Assembly (NCBI GenBank): GCA_029204225.1
Contig: CM055108.1
Span: 26,465,303 to 26,529,302, forward strand
Direction: 5' to 3'
DNA: 64,000 nt
From: Diphasiastrum complanatum
Lineage: Eukaryota; Streptophyta; Lycopodiopsida; Lycopodiales; Lycopodiaceae
Positions 23,346-35,456 of the stretch are shown one piece after another (within the stretch, counting starts at the first letter, position 1; the number at the start of each line of letters is the position of its first letter). A program made the position numbers and the translations under genes. The notes below the pieces were generated by a model. It had not been told where the DNA came from, made no database searches, and worked only from the letters and a program-made list of their open reading frames with translations.

Positions 23346-23826
23346 ATTAACTTGAAAGTATCGTGGCACTCAGCCTATCGCTCAATATTTACTGGCCAAA
23401 CTATACTTGAAGTGTCATGAGGGTCAAAGATTAAAGCATTTGCAAAAAACACTTTAAAGAGTTTACCTCTCGTACTCTTGGATTCTCTGTGTGCACTCCA
23501 TTGGCCCAAATATGATCGTTGACAATCCTCCTTGTCCGAATCCTAAGGCCTTTGCATTATGTGCATGTACATGGTATCCTCTCATCATATTCTGGTTGAA
23601 ACTGGTCCAATAATCCAATTGCAAATTGCACAAATTCTTTCAGTGTCATTCAAGTGAAAATTGACAAATTCTAACATGTGACAAAAATTGACAAAATAGT
23701 CTTTGTACATTTAGTGCATTTTCAACCTTCATTTGTGATGGAGTGGTGTCTTGGCTTTCCAAAGAGCAAATCAGATTACATCACTATTACAAATAAAAAA
23801 ATTATGACATAAATCAATATACATAC

Positions 23827-23989
23827 ATGTGATGGATCAGTAGGCGGTCTACATCGACTGATGGAAGAGCTTGAAGATGAACCAGTCAATAGTTGTTCAT
23901 TGTACTTTAGTCTTGCTTGCTCCTTTTTTCTGTAATAGAGCTCAATTCTTTTTTCTTTCTCTAAATCACGTGGAGGTACAATAATTTCC
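23827..23989 (-). CDS. Probable upstream exon B of the SET-domain gene
   Basis: After a GAATTCTAG acceptor the minus strand reads EIIVPPRDLEKEKRIELYYR then KKEQARLKYNEQLLTG and a Ser-rich tail, ending in CAT|GTATGT. Its start phase matches exon A exactly (AG|G makes Arg). The basic/acidic alternating composition suggests a short helical or coiled-coil region. It does not splice in phase straight to the 22572 exon, so at least one further exon or another acceptor must lie between. Confidence 0.5.
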
Positions 23990-24109
23990 CTAGAATTCAT
24001 AATTCCAATCAAATGTCATTGTAAGAATAAATTTGCAAGAAAAATTATACACTCATATTCAAATAACAAATAAAGTGCAATTGATGTCAATATCAATAAC
24101 AGTATATAC

Positions 24110-24204
24110 CTGTTGTTGCGATCATGAGATGAATCGTTATCTGATGATGATGACATCATCAATGACATATACACACTATAGTCAGCTACACTATACCACA
24201 TCAT
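24110..24204 (-). CDS. Probable first exon A of the SET-domain gene
   Basis: The minus-strand ATG at 24204 (or an internal Met) reads through MSLMMSSSSDNDSSHDRNN to an AACAG|GTATATAC donor. It is short, acidic and serine-rich. The link to the SET exon rests on strand, spacing and the matching splice phase with exon B. Confidence 0.42.
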
Positions 24205-24209
24205 AAGTC

Positions 24210-25235
24210 ATCATTATGAGACCGTATGTACTGAACAAATATAATAAAATTTGTTAAAGACATGCCAACATCTAATCCATGTATATTCTACTTATGCTTA
24301 ATGTAAATCTAATATTCTAGTAACATTGCTATCAAGAAAATTGCTTGGGTGGGGCAACACATGACGAGCAATCAAAATGAGGTTCATACTAACAAATGTT
24401 AGGCATAAGTAGATAGTGCGTGCAGGCCTATCTCAACTAATTTAAAGACCACATAGCAGTCAATGTTCGAAGCTCTCAGTTTAAACTCTTGTCTAAGATG
24501 AGTGATGATCTCACTCGATCATTTTTTCAAGATGGAATGATCAAAATCAAACAATCAGTCATATACTCAATTGATTCATTGCCCACTCAATCACTCATTT
24601 GATTAATTATTACTTGGCTCAAGTTAGTTAAAGATAAATCTCTTTGGATTGGCCTAGTGTGCCATGGTATCTCATGACAAGCAGTATGCATTCGCCCTTT
24701 CTCTATGGTTGATTTGTATGCAAGAAATCGTATACTAGATAACACACCATTGATCAACATCTTTATTACAATGCTAAATGATATTTCAACTAATTACTAT
24801 GATTTCATATAAGGTTATATAGGTCAAACACCAACAATTAAAAAGATTTATCATATAGGTCACATATCACTAAGGTCCTCAATATAACACAAATGCTTTT
24901 GATCATGAATCTAAATGGCCTCATGCAACCATTTAAGAGGTCACATGACAAAAGCAGAAAAAATTTATTTGACCATGTAATTATGTCATCAAATTATATC
25001 AAATCTATGACACCTAAATTATTAATAAACTAAGTGTTTTATGACATCACCGATTTGACATAATAGTATGTCATAAAATCTTTAAAAACTTGTCAAATTA
25101 CTTGTTTAATAATGATATGTACTATTTCTTCTCTCATAATTTTGTCTTGTATGTCAAATCTCAAGAAAAATAAAATTTATAACAATATAAAACTAGTTTT
25201 AACAATTAAATACCACCATAATGATCTAGCCTAAA
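24210..25235. other. AT-rich stretch, no recognisable gene
   Basis: Short frames only. It may contain the upstream region of the SET-domain gene. I saw no convincing CACTA terminus here. Confidence 0.35.
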
Positions 25236-25239
25236 AAGT

Positions 25240-27266
25240 TAAGACATCACTGATACTCAAGGGCAAAGGACTCTTCCCCTGGGTGGATGGCACAGAAGAA
25301 ATGCCTACAACATCAAACAAGGAGATACGTGAATGGAGGGAGAAAAACGACAAGGTAGTAGCCTTGCTTTCATCTTCCATCGAAGATAGTCTTACACTTG
25401 ACCTAACTACACTCTCCAAAGCTAAGGAGATGTGGGATGCCTTACTTACCAAATTTCAGACGAAGTCAAAAAGTCAAATCATGATGCTAGAAGATCAGCT
25501 AACCAATCTACAGTGGGATGGAAAAGACCTTTCATCTTTCGTGAGAAAGATGAAGGATCTATTTCTATCACTACATAACTCTGGAGTAGAGAATGCAGTG
25601 TCAGCTGAGAGGAAGCTCACGTACCTGTTGAGAGCCTTACCCAGATTATTCCAGACAATAAGAACCATGCTCGCAAGAGATCCTACCATGAACCTCGAAA
25701 AGGCAATTGTTGAAATTCGAGAGGTATTCGGGGCCAGAGAACATCTTGATCACAAAGACGACAAAAAAGAAAAATCAAAGAAACAATTTAAGCCTAAGAA
25801 AGAGTCCAATCAGAGGTAGGATTGTGATCAACAAGCAGAGGGAACAAGCAAAGGCAACTGGAAGACCAAAGGGAGGTCAAAACAACAAGGAGCAGACAAG
25901 AAGACTTGTGTGAGATGCAGAAGAGACGGGCATACAGTAGATACATGCTGGCTCAATCCCAAGATTGAGTGTATCCATTGCCACAAGAAGGGTCATGCAG
26001 CCATGGATTGTCGCCAGAATCCGAGGAACAAATCAGCGCAGAACAGACAGGAGAACAGCAACAGTTCATCCTATGTCGAGGAGCCCGCGAGCTCGAAGAT
26101 GGGCGAAGAAAGAACGAACAGAAATTGTTCGATCGCCTACATGTGTGAAGACATGTGTGCAGCATCAACATCTGACACACATGAGGTGATCCTAGATTCA
26201 GGAGCCACCTCACACTTCGTGACATCAAGACGAATCATGTTTGATTTTAGAAGTGCAGATCCTTCAAGATTCATAGTTCTTGAAGATGGATCTAGACATC
26301 AAGTGAACGGTATTGGTTCACTATGGCTCAACACAAACGACAGAGACAGACAACTCAAAGATGTTCTGTTCGTGCCTACTCTGCAACAAGACTTGCTCTC
26401 TGTAGCAGATGCAGGGACGCGTGTAACGTTTTCTGATGAAGCATGCAACATGATTGATGCCAGTACCAGTACTTTGATTGCTCAAGGTAGAAGGAAAGGA
26501 AACCTATATCATCTGAAGGTACGCCTACCTGCAGATCAAGTGCATCAGGCTCATGATGACCATCCAAACACTCTGTGACACATGAGACTCTGCCACATGA
26601 ACTCAATGGCACTTGACCAAACAAGCCATCATGGAGCAATAACAGGGGTCAACATCTCGAATGCAACCTGTTCGACCACTTGTGATGCATGTTTGAAGGG
26701 CAAGATGTCATGCACACTATTCGTCAAAGACTTCTACAAAACGACTAAGATTTTGGAGTTAGTGCATTTTGACATATGTGGACCATTTAACATGATCTCA
26801 GTAGGAGGCTCAAAGTATTATATAACCTTCATCGATGATTATAGCAAATTTGCTAGAGTGTATTTTATTCAGAATAAATCTGAAGCACTTGATAAATTCA
26901 CAGAATATGTGAACATCACTTGAGAGATGTACAGGCAACAAAGTGAAGCAGATCAGGACAGATCGAGGTGACGAATACATCTCGAATCGCTTCACTGACT
27001 TTTGCAATGATCATGGCATCATTCACAGAAGAACTGCAGCCTACACACCGCAGCCTGGTGTTGCTGAACGAAAGAACAGAATCCCGATGAAAGTAGCCAG
27101 ATATATGATGGCCTACTCGAAGGCTTTAAGGGTATTGTGGACTGAAGCAGTAGCTACATCCGCATACATCCAAAACAGAACAGGCAAGTCTGGTGTCCCA
27201 CACACGACACCACATGAGCTATGGTGGGATAAAAAGCCCAACCTGTATCACGTCTATGTTATGTGA
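25240..27266 (+). mobile_element. Ty1/Copia gag-protease-integrase (3' half missing)
   Basis: Plus-strand gag starts before 25283 and includes SIEDSLTLDLTTLSKAKEMW, FQTKSKSQIMMLEDQLTNLQ and FVRKMKDLFLSLHNSGVENA. After a frameshift near 25820 come two CCHC-like motifs (CRRDGHTVDTC; CIHCHKKGHAAMDC, about 25960-26010), retropepsin DSGATSHFVTSRR (26200) and VPTLQQDLLSV. After a stop at 26576 follow the pre-integrase motif CDACLKGKMSCTLF (about 26680), GPFNMISVGG, the integrase core FIDDYSKFARVYFI, then RTDRGDEYISNRFTDFC and GVAERKNRIPMKVARYMM to 27266. RT and RNase H are absent. Same family as 16580-18410. Confidence 0.92.
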
Positions 27267-27498
27267 ATGCGTATGTGCATGCTCTGATTTCACACACATG
27301 GATTTGTACTTCAAAAGTTGGACATTATTTGTCTGGACGTAATGAAATGAAAGGTTGATTCTGAATCAAGAATGACCTCTTGTGTATCAAATGTCGAGAC
27401 TGCACACACATCACTTGTAGCTTGGTACATAGTTAAAGATCCCACTAAGTAAAATATATAAATAGATAATTTTTTTTAAATTTTGTAGCCAACCCAGA

Positions 27499-27961
27499 TA
27501 GCACGCCAGCGTGGTAAGCGGCACGTCAGAATTTTTTTTTTTGTGCAGCCAACCCAGATAGAACGTCGGCGCGCTATTTGGGTTGGCTACAAAAAAAAAT
27601 TCTCATTTCATATATAGCACGCCGGCGTGCTATCTTGGTTGGTTGCAAAAAAATTTCTCATTTTATATAGCACGTCGGCTTGCTATCTTTAAAGATAGTA
27701 ATTTTTTGTTTAGTTGTTTTACTTAGCATGTCGGCTTACTATGTTGGGAGGTTTAAATAAATATTCCGAAATAATGATTTTACTCAAAATTTGGTTCTCA
27801 AATGTGTCAAAATAATTTCCTATTTTACAATATACTTGGCTAGCACACCGGCATGCTAGCCGAATTAGCTCCAAAAAGAAATCTGTTTATGCAAAAAGTT
27901 CTTCAAAAAAACTTCATGTTTTTGAAATAAAAAATTTGCAGGCTAGCACGCCTGCATACTA
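27499..27961. repeat. Array of seven 18-bp palindromes
   Basis: The consensus TAGCACGCCGGCGTGCTA (a perfect palindrome at 27615-27632) recurs with substitutions at 27499-27516, 27559-27576, 27668-27685, 27724-27741, 27841-27858 and 27944-27961. Starts are 60, 56, 53, 56, 117 and 103 bp apart. Several copies extend outward into GTAGCCAACCCA/TGGGTTGGCTAC arms (27545-27590). Confidence 0.9.
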
Positions 27962-27979
27962 GCTTTTACAACTTCAAGG

Positions 27980-28495
27980 ACAGTTTATTTTTTTTAAAAA
28001 AAAAAGTAGACTTGTATTTATAGAGTAACAAAGTATTTTGCGATGGACCTATTTAGAATTTGATGGATAGTCAAATTTTTAAGTATGTATCAAACCATCA
28101 TTCTTGTTCTTAAAAAATTATGTAGTGGCATAGAAGGAGTAGCACACCATGTGCTACCATTTTGTTGGAGCATGTCACGGAAGAGACTTGCAAAACTCAA
28201 AAAAAATCTACTTGTAGAATGTCAAAATCTGAATAGTGAGAGTACTCTCTATTGCTTGAATCCCATATCACAATCCAAGTTCAAAGTAAAATTAAAAAAT
28301 TATCACTTTTATGAATTAATATCACAGGGAACATCTTACTCAACCAAGAAGTTGGAAACATCGGTAGATTATCTACAACAATATTATTTACTAATCTAAG
28401 GGAAAGTAGAATAACAGTATACCTGAACTCTGTGAAAAGCAATCAACATCTGCAAGAACAAGATATATAGCATCAATAAAAAGCTGCAAAAGGAG
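27980..28495. other. Region between palindrome array and Copia gag
   Basis: Contains a 104-codon plus-strand frame (28085-28399) that I cannot assign. Composition is AT-rich, with homopolymer runs near 27990. Confidence 0.3.
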
Positions 28496-28499
28496 CCCA

Positions 28500-29274
28500 C
28501 ATTATTAAAACTTTCTTAAAAAGCTCCAAGGAGGCTTGGGATACATTGAAATCCATCTATGAGGCAAGGAACACATCAAGGTTGCTCACACTAAGGAATC
28601 AAAATTTTCAAAGCTTCCAAAGGAGTGATGAGAGTGTCTCAAATTATGTTTTGATAGTCAAAGATCTTATAGAGAGCTTGTTTGCATAGGAGAAAACCTC
28701 AATCCAAAAGAGCTAGTGCAAGTGATCCTAAATGGATTGAAGGATGATTTTGAAAACCTTGTTCAATCTTATGCAATCAAGGAGTATCTTCCAAGATTGG
28801 AGGCACTACAAGGAGTTCTCATTGTTAAGGAGTGTAGGCAAGAGAACAAGCTATTGAGGAACAATCAACATTCCTTAAAGGATGATAGAATGGTGAAGGC
28901 ATACTTCACAAAGGACAAGCCAAGAGGGAGCATCATCAACATTTTAAGAAGGACAAGTCAAAGGAGGAGAGTGACGAGGATTCATCACAAACATCAACTT
29001 GCAAATCCAACAAGAAGTGCTTCTTTTGTGGTAAGAAGGGGCATTTTGCTTTGAATTGTTTCAAGAAGAAGGAGTTCCTCAAGAAGGTGATATAGAAGGG
29101 AGTTATGAAGAAGGAACTCTCATGATGTCTATGTGCTCTTCTTCTAGTTCTGAAAATGAAAATTCATGGTGGATAGATAGTGGATCTAGTTCTCATATGA
29201 ATAGTTCAAGAAAGACTATGCAATTTGGGATTAGTGTCCATGATATACCAACATTGTTATATATATTTTCATAG
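28500..29274 (+). mobile_element. Copia gag and protease-start fragment
   Basis: Plus strand: EAWDTLKSIYEARNTSRLLT and LRNQNFQSFQRSDESVSNYV (about 28530-28650), then LNGLKDDFENLVQSYAIKEY (28725), a CCHC knuckle CFFCGKKGHFALNC (about 29020-29060) and the retropepsin start WWIDSGSSSHM (29167). The reading frame is shifted at about 28680 and 28930. Closest relative in the window is the minus-strand gag at 9360-10026. It stops short of pol. Confidence 0.87.
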
Positions 29275-29417
29275 CATCCTATATCTTAGAGTCCCACTCA
29301 AACAATCAATTGGAGGCCAAAACTCTTTGTGTACTTGAGTAAGAAAGAAAATAGCAAATAGCAACAAGCATTGTAATTGTTTGCATAACAATGGATAATC
29401 TTAAATTTTCAATACCT

Positions 29418-29795
29418 CATTAGAGGAGTTCTAAATCCAAAAAAGACCCTTTGTAAAGATTCTTTTTATATTTTTTCTCAATTTTTTCTTACACATGGAC
29501 CAATCAAAACACTCAAATTTGAAATCTACGTAATGTAACTTTTTGAGTCCACATTTTGATTCCACACTAAAAATGGCATAACTTTTTAGTAGTAAGTCTA
29601 AATTTAGCGGAGTTTAATGCATTGGAAAGCGCTCAACAAGGGCTTTCCAATGATATGTTACATGACATAGTTCTGAGCTATGATCAAAAAGTTATGGCAA
29701 GTCAAAATTATTAGTGTTATAATATTTTAATAATATAAACTACATCTTGCATGAATTCTTAAAGGGTCTTTTTGGAGCTCAAAACTCATCTAATG
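29418..29795. mobile_element. Foldback-type MITE, 378 bp
   Basis: The left end reads CATTAGAGGAGTTCTAAATC and the complement of the right end CATTAGATGAGTTTTGAGCT, both followed by CCAAAAA(A)GACCCTTT and a GAATTC/GATTC step. These ends match those of the 1.4 kb foldback at 5492-6891. No coding sequence. It contains AAAAAGTTATGGC, also present in the larger element. A target-site duplication could not be identified with confidence. Confidence 0.75.
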
Positions 29796-29799
29796 TAAC

Positions 29800-30835
29800 A
29801 CATGGAACAGCTCTTGTTGACTCAAGTATTGGCTTGGTGGATGAACATGTTTTCATTCACATCCAAGCTCTTTAATCTCAAGTTAACATAGTACATATGT
29901 TTGTATTTTTTGCTAGCAATATTTTTTTGGAAATCCATGCAAGTGTAAGATGGCTCTTTCATGAACATTAACATTCATTATTGAATGCTCTTGCAACTCT
30001 ATCCTTCGCATTCTTTGAGAGACCTGATATTCATCTCATCTTGTTTTGATCACTATCATTATTGACTTGTTTTTTATAACACAAGTGGAATTGGATTAGG
30101 TGCATTTGTAACTTTGTTGCTAATGTTATACGGTGCCTTTGGATCAATTTGAAATTTTGTTTCCACAAGATACCCACCACAATTCAAAATGTTCAGCTCA
30201 TCTTGTGTCCAAAATCCTTGACTCTGGCTGGTGAATTGACAATGTTTGCATTGAAAACCCACGTGCAACGAATATTAGTAGCACAAAACCACATATATTG
30301 ATTTCACCTTTGTTGTATTTCCTTCTCCCATAAAAACTAGGTGCCATAGATGTAGACCTTATTGCAACAACCTCGACCCTCTACTTTCATTCCCTAGCAT
30401 TTGTGTTTACTCAAAGGGTTAAATCGATGTATCACCCACCAACTGCTATCACTTGTCTTTTGAGGACCGCTTCACACTTTTGTAGATCAGCATCTTGCCA
30501 ATTATTGGATGTCCCTTTTTTACCAACAATAGCACCAGAAGGAAAGGTTGGGGGACAACTTGTTCTACGCTGACTTATGTACTCCACATCTAGTCAATGT
30601 GAAACGATATATTTCTCATTGTTCCATTTGCTCACAGGTCATTTCCTTCTTACTATTTGAGTATCATTTTTATAACTAGCACATTTGGAAGAAAGGTCAA
30701 TAGTTTTCACAAAACTATTAACGGATTTTAAAAAAGAGGCACCAACAATAGAAGCACAACGACCTACACGCATACATGACATTAGATCATGGAGATTTGG
30801 ACCTCTCCCAAAGAATGTCCTACAAGAAAAAAAAA
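29800..30835. other. Unassigned stretch with minus-strand coding-like remnants
   Basis: On the minus strand, pieces such as CKHCQFTSQSQGFWTQDEL (about 30240-30190) and GKKGTSNNWQDADLQKCEAV (30520-30460) read as protein-like but are broken by stops. I do not recognise a family. They could be a decayed DNA-transposon protein. Confidence 0.25.
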
Positions 30836-30837
30836 AT

Positions 30838-33800
30838 TTCTCAAGATGAATACCTTGCTAATCGCCAGCAAGATGTGGGATGTTGTCACATGTATCGAAG
30901 TGAAGCTTGAAGACAACAGAGCCGACTCAAAATGAAAGTCGATGGATGGTAAAGAGTTCGCACTTCTTATTCTCAATATATCAGACACACAGATTGGCCA
31001 CATATCTGAAGCTCAAACTTCAAAAGAAGTATGGAACATCTTGAGCTCGCTATATGATGTGAGGGACATAACTTCTAAGTTACATCTACGAAGAAAATTA
31101 TTTACTCTTTAAATGTTTTGTATGTACCTAAACTCTCTACGAATATGCTATCAATAAGTAGAATCACTGATTTAGGTAATAAGATAGAGTTCGAGTCTGA
31201 TCAATGTTGGATTATTGATAGGACAAGTAAGGTCCTTGCACTCGGTAAGAGTGATGGATACTGTTATTTTGATACTAGAAGTCAAGCCTTGAAAACATAT
31301 GTTCTTGTCAATAAAGCATTATATCGTTTAGGACACTTGAATCATACATTTGTTTCATACATGTCTAAGAAATCCCTAGCACTTGATCTTGACTATCCAG
31401 TCGACAAAGTCGACCTCCTTGTCTGTCAGAGCTGCATCATTCATTCAGATATATGTGGTCCAATGTAAATCAAATTGGTAAAAGAATTAAAGCACTAAGG
31501 TCCAACTATGGGAGAAAATACATCTCTATCGAATTCAAGGAGTATTGCCTTAACAACGACATTGAGGAACAATACATTACCTCTTATTCATCTCAGTTGA
31601 ATGGTCTTGTTGATAGAAATAATAGAACCTTAGTCGAATCGACAAAGTGCATGCTAGCACATGTGACACTTCCGAAGTCCTTCTAGACCGAAGTTCTTTC
31701 CACTATAGCTTATATTTAGAACATATGTCCCACTAAAAGTCTCTCAGAGAAAACACCATATGAATTTTGGATAGCCTCCAAACCTTTTTTATCAAATTTA
31801 TTTGGATTTATCGCTTATGCAAAAACTCCACATGATCTCAAGAAGAAGCTCGACTTCCAAAGTATTAAGTTTATTTTCATCAACTACACTACTTCATATC
31901 AAGCTTATAAGCTCTATGACCTGTCGAGTCGAAGATATTCACTAGCCGAGATGTCATCTTTATCAAAGATCAGTTTATTGACCTCAAAGGTAAAGTTAAA
32001 GCTCATATAGCCGAAGTATCGGTCCTGAATTGTCGAACTTTCTAGTTCAAAATTTGACTATTCCTATTGAAGGTCCAAGCTTGTCTACTCCTGGTGAACA
32101 ACTTATCGGCAGCGAATCTAAAGAAGATGATGTTGTAGTTCAGTGACTAAAACATAATGAAGATAATCAACTTTGACCACTACCCAAAAGATCGACTAGA
32201 GAAAGCAGACCACCTATAAGGTATATCAACGAGTCTGTAGCTTATCTTGTTCAAGAGCAGACAACTGTCGAAGAGGCATTGAGTCAGCCCAATTCTAATC
32301 TCTGGAAAGAAGCTATGGATAAAGAGTATTCATCTCTTATCTTGCCAACAATTATGTAGTTGATTGCAAATGGTTGTTCAAAATCAAGTACAAGGTAGAT
32401 GGAAGTATCGATCGAAGAAAGGCTTGACTTGTTGCCAGACTCATTTTCTCAAGTACACAACATCGACTACACTAAGACCTCCAGTCCAATAGTTAAACAT
32501 TTTTCTATCAGACTTCTATTGTCATTTGCTACTACAGTAGATATGGAAATACATCAAATGGATGTACAGACAACATATCTTAATGGAGATATTGAAGAGG
32601 ACATTTACATGGTGCAACCTGAAGGTTTCAATATCAAAGGTAAACACAATCACGTGTGTAAACTCCATAAAGCACTTTATGGCTTGAAGCAATCTGCTCG
32701 AGCATGGTTTCAAAGGATCAATACTTTCCTTATCGATCGCGACTATAAACCAAACACTTCAGATTAAAATGTTTACTTTAAGTCAATGCAACATTCATCT
32801 ATTATTATCACTTTGTATGTGGACGACACATTGTTTTTCAGCAACAATATCGACTTGATAAAAGAAGTTAAGACAATGCTATCTTTTGAATTCGACATGA
32901 CTGATCTGGGCGAAGCTCGTTACTATCTAGGTATTCAGATCCAAAGAGACAGAAAACATTACTCAGCAAAGATACATTCATAATAACTTAATCAGATATA
33001 CTCTGATGAATTGCAAATTAGCTCTCTCACCAATGGAGCCAAGACTCAAGATGTCGAAGGACCAGTGCCCCAGAACAATTGGAGAGAAGGATCGTATGCA
33101 TGAGTATCCTTATCATTTGATAATAGAATCTCTTATGTACATGAATGATCTGTACCAAACCAAACATAGATTTTTCAGTCAGTTCGTTAAGCCAGTTTAT
33201 GACCAATCTTGGTATTACACATTGGAAGGCTTTTATTAGAGTTTTGAAATATCTTTGAGCTATCATGAACTTTTGCATTTTTTTGGAGCAATTGACAATG
33301 ACAAACTCAATGTTCTTAGTGGTTATTCAGATGCAAGTTGGGAAGGAGATGTAGACACTCGTATATCCACTTCTAGATTTACATTCTTTCTCAACAATGG
33401 TCCTATTTCATGAAACAGTCACAAGCAAACTTCGATAGCTCTATCTTCTACTGAATCAAAGTTTATCGCAATCTCTCAAGCTACAAAGGAAGCAGTACGA
33501 TTGAGAAACTTACTCTCAAATATCAGTTTCAATCAATATGCTCTGACAATTCTGTTTGGTGATAATCAAAGTGCCATTGTTTTATCAGCCAATCCTAAAT
33601 TTCATTCTAGGAGTAAGCACATTGAAATTAAGAATCACTATGTCAGAAGCAAAGTTCTCGACAAAGAGGGTGACTTGCAGTATTGTCGAATGCAAGGTAT
33701 GACAACAGATATTTTTACTAAAGCATTAAGCTTGAATGCACACACAATTTTTTGTGCAGAACTAAGTTTGAAGATCAAAGCATTCATGAGGTCCAAACAT

Positions 33801-33838
33801 CAAAAAGAAAAGTTATTTGAAAAGAAGATAGAGTACCA
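30838..33838 (+). mobile_element. Near full-length but heavily mutated Copia pol with gag remnant
   Basis: A gag fragment (NTLLIASKMWDVVTCIEVKL, KEVWNILSSLYDVRDITSKL; 30840-31110) runs directly into pol: LYVPKLSTNMLSISRITDLG (31118-), a reduced zinc region, then integrase fragments with ALRSNYGRKYISIEFKEYC (31490) and LNGLVDRNNRTLVESTK. RT begins near 32300 and includes MEIHQMDVQTTYLNGDIEED (32543), LHKALYGLKQSARAWFQR and the catalytic YVDD (about 32815). RNase H ends with FGDNQSAIVLSANPKFHSRS, KHIEIKNHYVR and TTDIFTKAL (33720). The protease is missing, and at least ten stops and frameshifts make it inactive. Gag resembles the fragment at 50925-51212. Confidence 0.92.
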
Positions 33839-33948
33839 AAAGTACCAAAAATATATCTTACACAAGTTTTTATAAGTACCAAATAGAAAATAAATGGTTG
33901 TTTATAAGCTTCTACAAGTACCACTAGTCCCAAAAGTGCAAAAGAGAG

Positions 33949-34248
33949 GTCAGTCCTTAAGCCCAGAGGGCTTCTTATTCTTGCTCTGATTCTTCAAGTA
34001 CGTTTGTGCGTACCTACACATCCCTTCAAGGAAAGGTCAGTGTTCATAATACCATCAAACATGGTTCATATAAGATTCTTAGTTCTACAGGTATCAATGT
34101 CTATTACTGAATTCATTAAAGTAATAAATTCATACAATATACTAAAAGAATATTGATCATTGATAATTCTATATCATCAAAGTCTATCTGGGTTTGAAGC
34201 TAGGACAGTCTTTATTACTTAGGGGCAATTTGTCTCTACAAATTACAC
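33949..34248 (-). repeat. Truncated 3' LTR of a small non-autonomous element
   Basis: About 300 bp nearly identical to 35927-36226 (shared AGAGGTCAGTCCTTAAG... to ...GTCTCTACAAATTACA). On the minus strand it starts TGTAATTTGTAGAG directly after the purine tract TTGGAGGGG, the layout of a 3' LTR. The distal part of the LTR is missing, presumably lost at the junction with the Copia remnant. Confidence 0.75.
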
Positions 34249-35456
34249 CCCTCCAATGCATAAAGTGTTGTCCTCAACGAAAAACTTCTCAACTAAGAGT
34301 TTTAAATCTTTTAAAAATTTCTAGATATTCTTGGAAGAATTCTTCTTCCATTCATCTTGCATCCATAATCAAATGCTTCTTAAACTCTAGGAGATATTGT
34401 GTTTATGCTTATTTCTTTCTTTCAAATTTTATCTTATATGCTAAGATCAGCTTTGGGTGAAGAGTCTTTTCAGTTCCTTGATCTACCTCAGATCTCTTAA
34501 TCTATGAATTCAGAATTAGCGTACTGAATCTATCTCGGGTAGATCCAATCATTTCATTTTCATCCTGGGTTTTAGATTGCTCAGAAACAATTTCTTAGTA
34601 TATTGTTTCTTTGGAGATTCATAGGGTAAAGTGGTCTTAAATTTTTCAGTCCCCGTTCCTCCTTAGTATGTTGTCATATTAGTCATGTTTTTACATAATG
34701 TCTTAGGAGGTTTAACTTCCTATTCATGATTTCAAAAGATGCTTGAAGTTTGGGTCCATCTTTATCAAGAAATCCTTTCTTAAAAGCAATGCTTCTATAC
34801 TCTAAGGATAATCACTAGGAGTTCCTTCTCATGTATGGTTGATTTAATTCAACATATCATCAAAATTGACTTTTGCATAAAGTATACAAACAAGTGTAAA
34901 CTAACATTACATGACATGCATGCTTAAATCAACATTAGTTGACATGCATTAAGCTACTAAAAGCTTAGATCACATAACACGCATGTTTGAAACATTCAAA
35001 GAAAAAGTACCGATAGTATTGAATCAAAATCATTTTTGAAAACAACTTAGGATTCTCCATCCTATTTGATGTTTTTCTTTAAAGCATTTCGAGATCTACA
35101 TTTAAAACATTCTCGCGGTCCTAGTGGACAATCATTATGGCTCAAGAAATTCTTCCCTTGTTTCACTTTTACGGCCTTCAATGATTTTATGGCTGAAACT
35201 AGTCTCGGGTTGTATGTTCTTGATAAACATGACTTTCTTTGCAAGTAGGCTTCTAGTAGTGTTTCGTTGTCATCAAGTTCTTCATCATGCCTATCAGGAG
35301 TCTTTGTCTTCTTGATCTTTTCCAAGCAGTTTTTGCTTTTTGAAGCACAAGGCCTCTTAAACACCGGGTGGAGCTTTGTGTTCTTCTGCATGCATGAACA
35401 TACAAGGTCTTCACATCAAGTTCACGAAATATTAAACCATAGCTCTGATACCAAAC
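34249..35456 (-). mobile_element. Internal domain of a non-autonomous LTR element (TRIM/LARD-like)
   Basis: The 1.2 kb between the polypurine tract (at 34249) and the primer-binding site (35441-35453) holds no gag-pol motif that I recognise. One minus-strand frame at 35391-35062 gives a basic 109-residue peptide with a CFKCRSRN motif near its C-terminus, vaguely zinc-knuckle-like. Flanking LTR copies and correctly placed PPT and PBS define it as an LTR element lacking its own pol. Confidence 0.65.
35441..35453 (-). promoter_or_regulatory. Primer-binding site for initiator tRNA-Met
   Basis: Minus-strand TGGTATCAGAGCT, three bases from the LTR edge at 35457. Confidence 0.85.

Noticed and set aside
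24100-25235. CACTA terminus (TAGTG) at the right side of the TNP2/SET locus
   Set aside because: TAGTG pentamers near 24414 and 24652 exist by chance. No matching subterminal repeats or 3-bp duplication could be paired with a left end.
27499-27961. CRISPR-like array
   Set aside because: The 18-bp units are palindromes with substitutions, spacing is irregular at one end, spacers are low-complexity AT, and the context is a plant genome.
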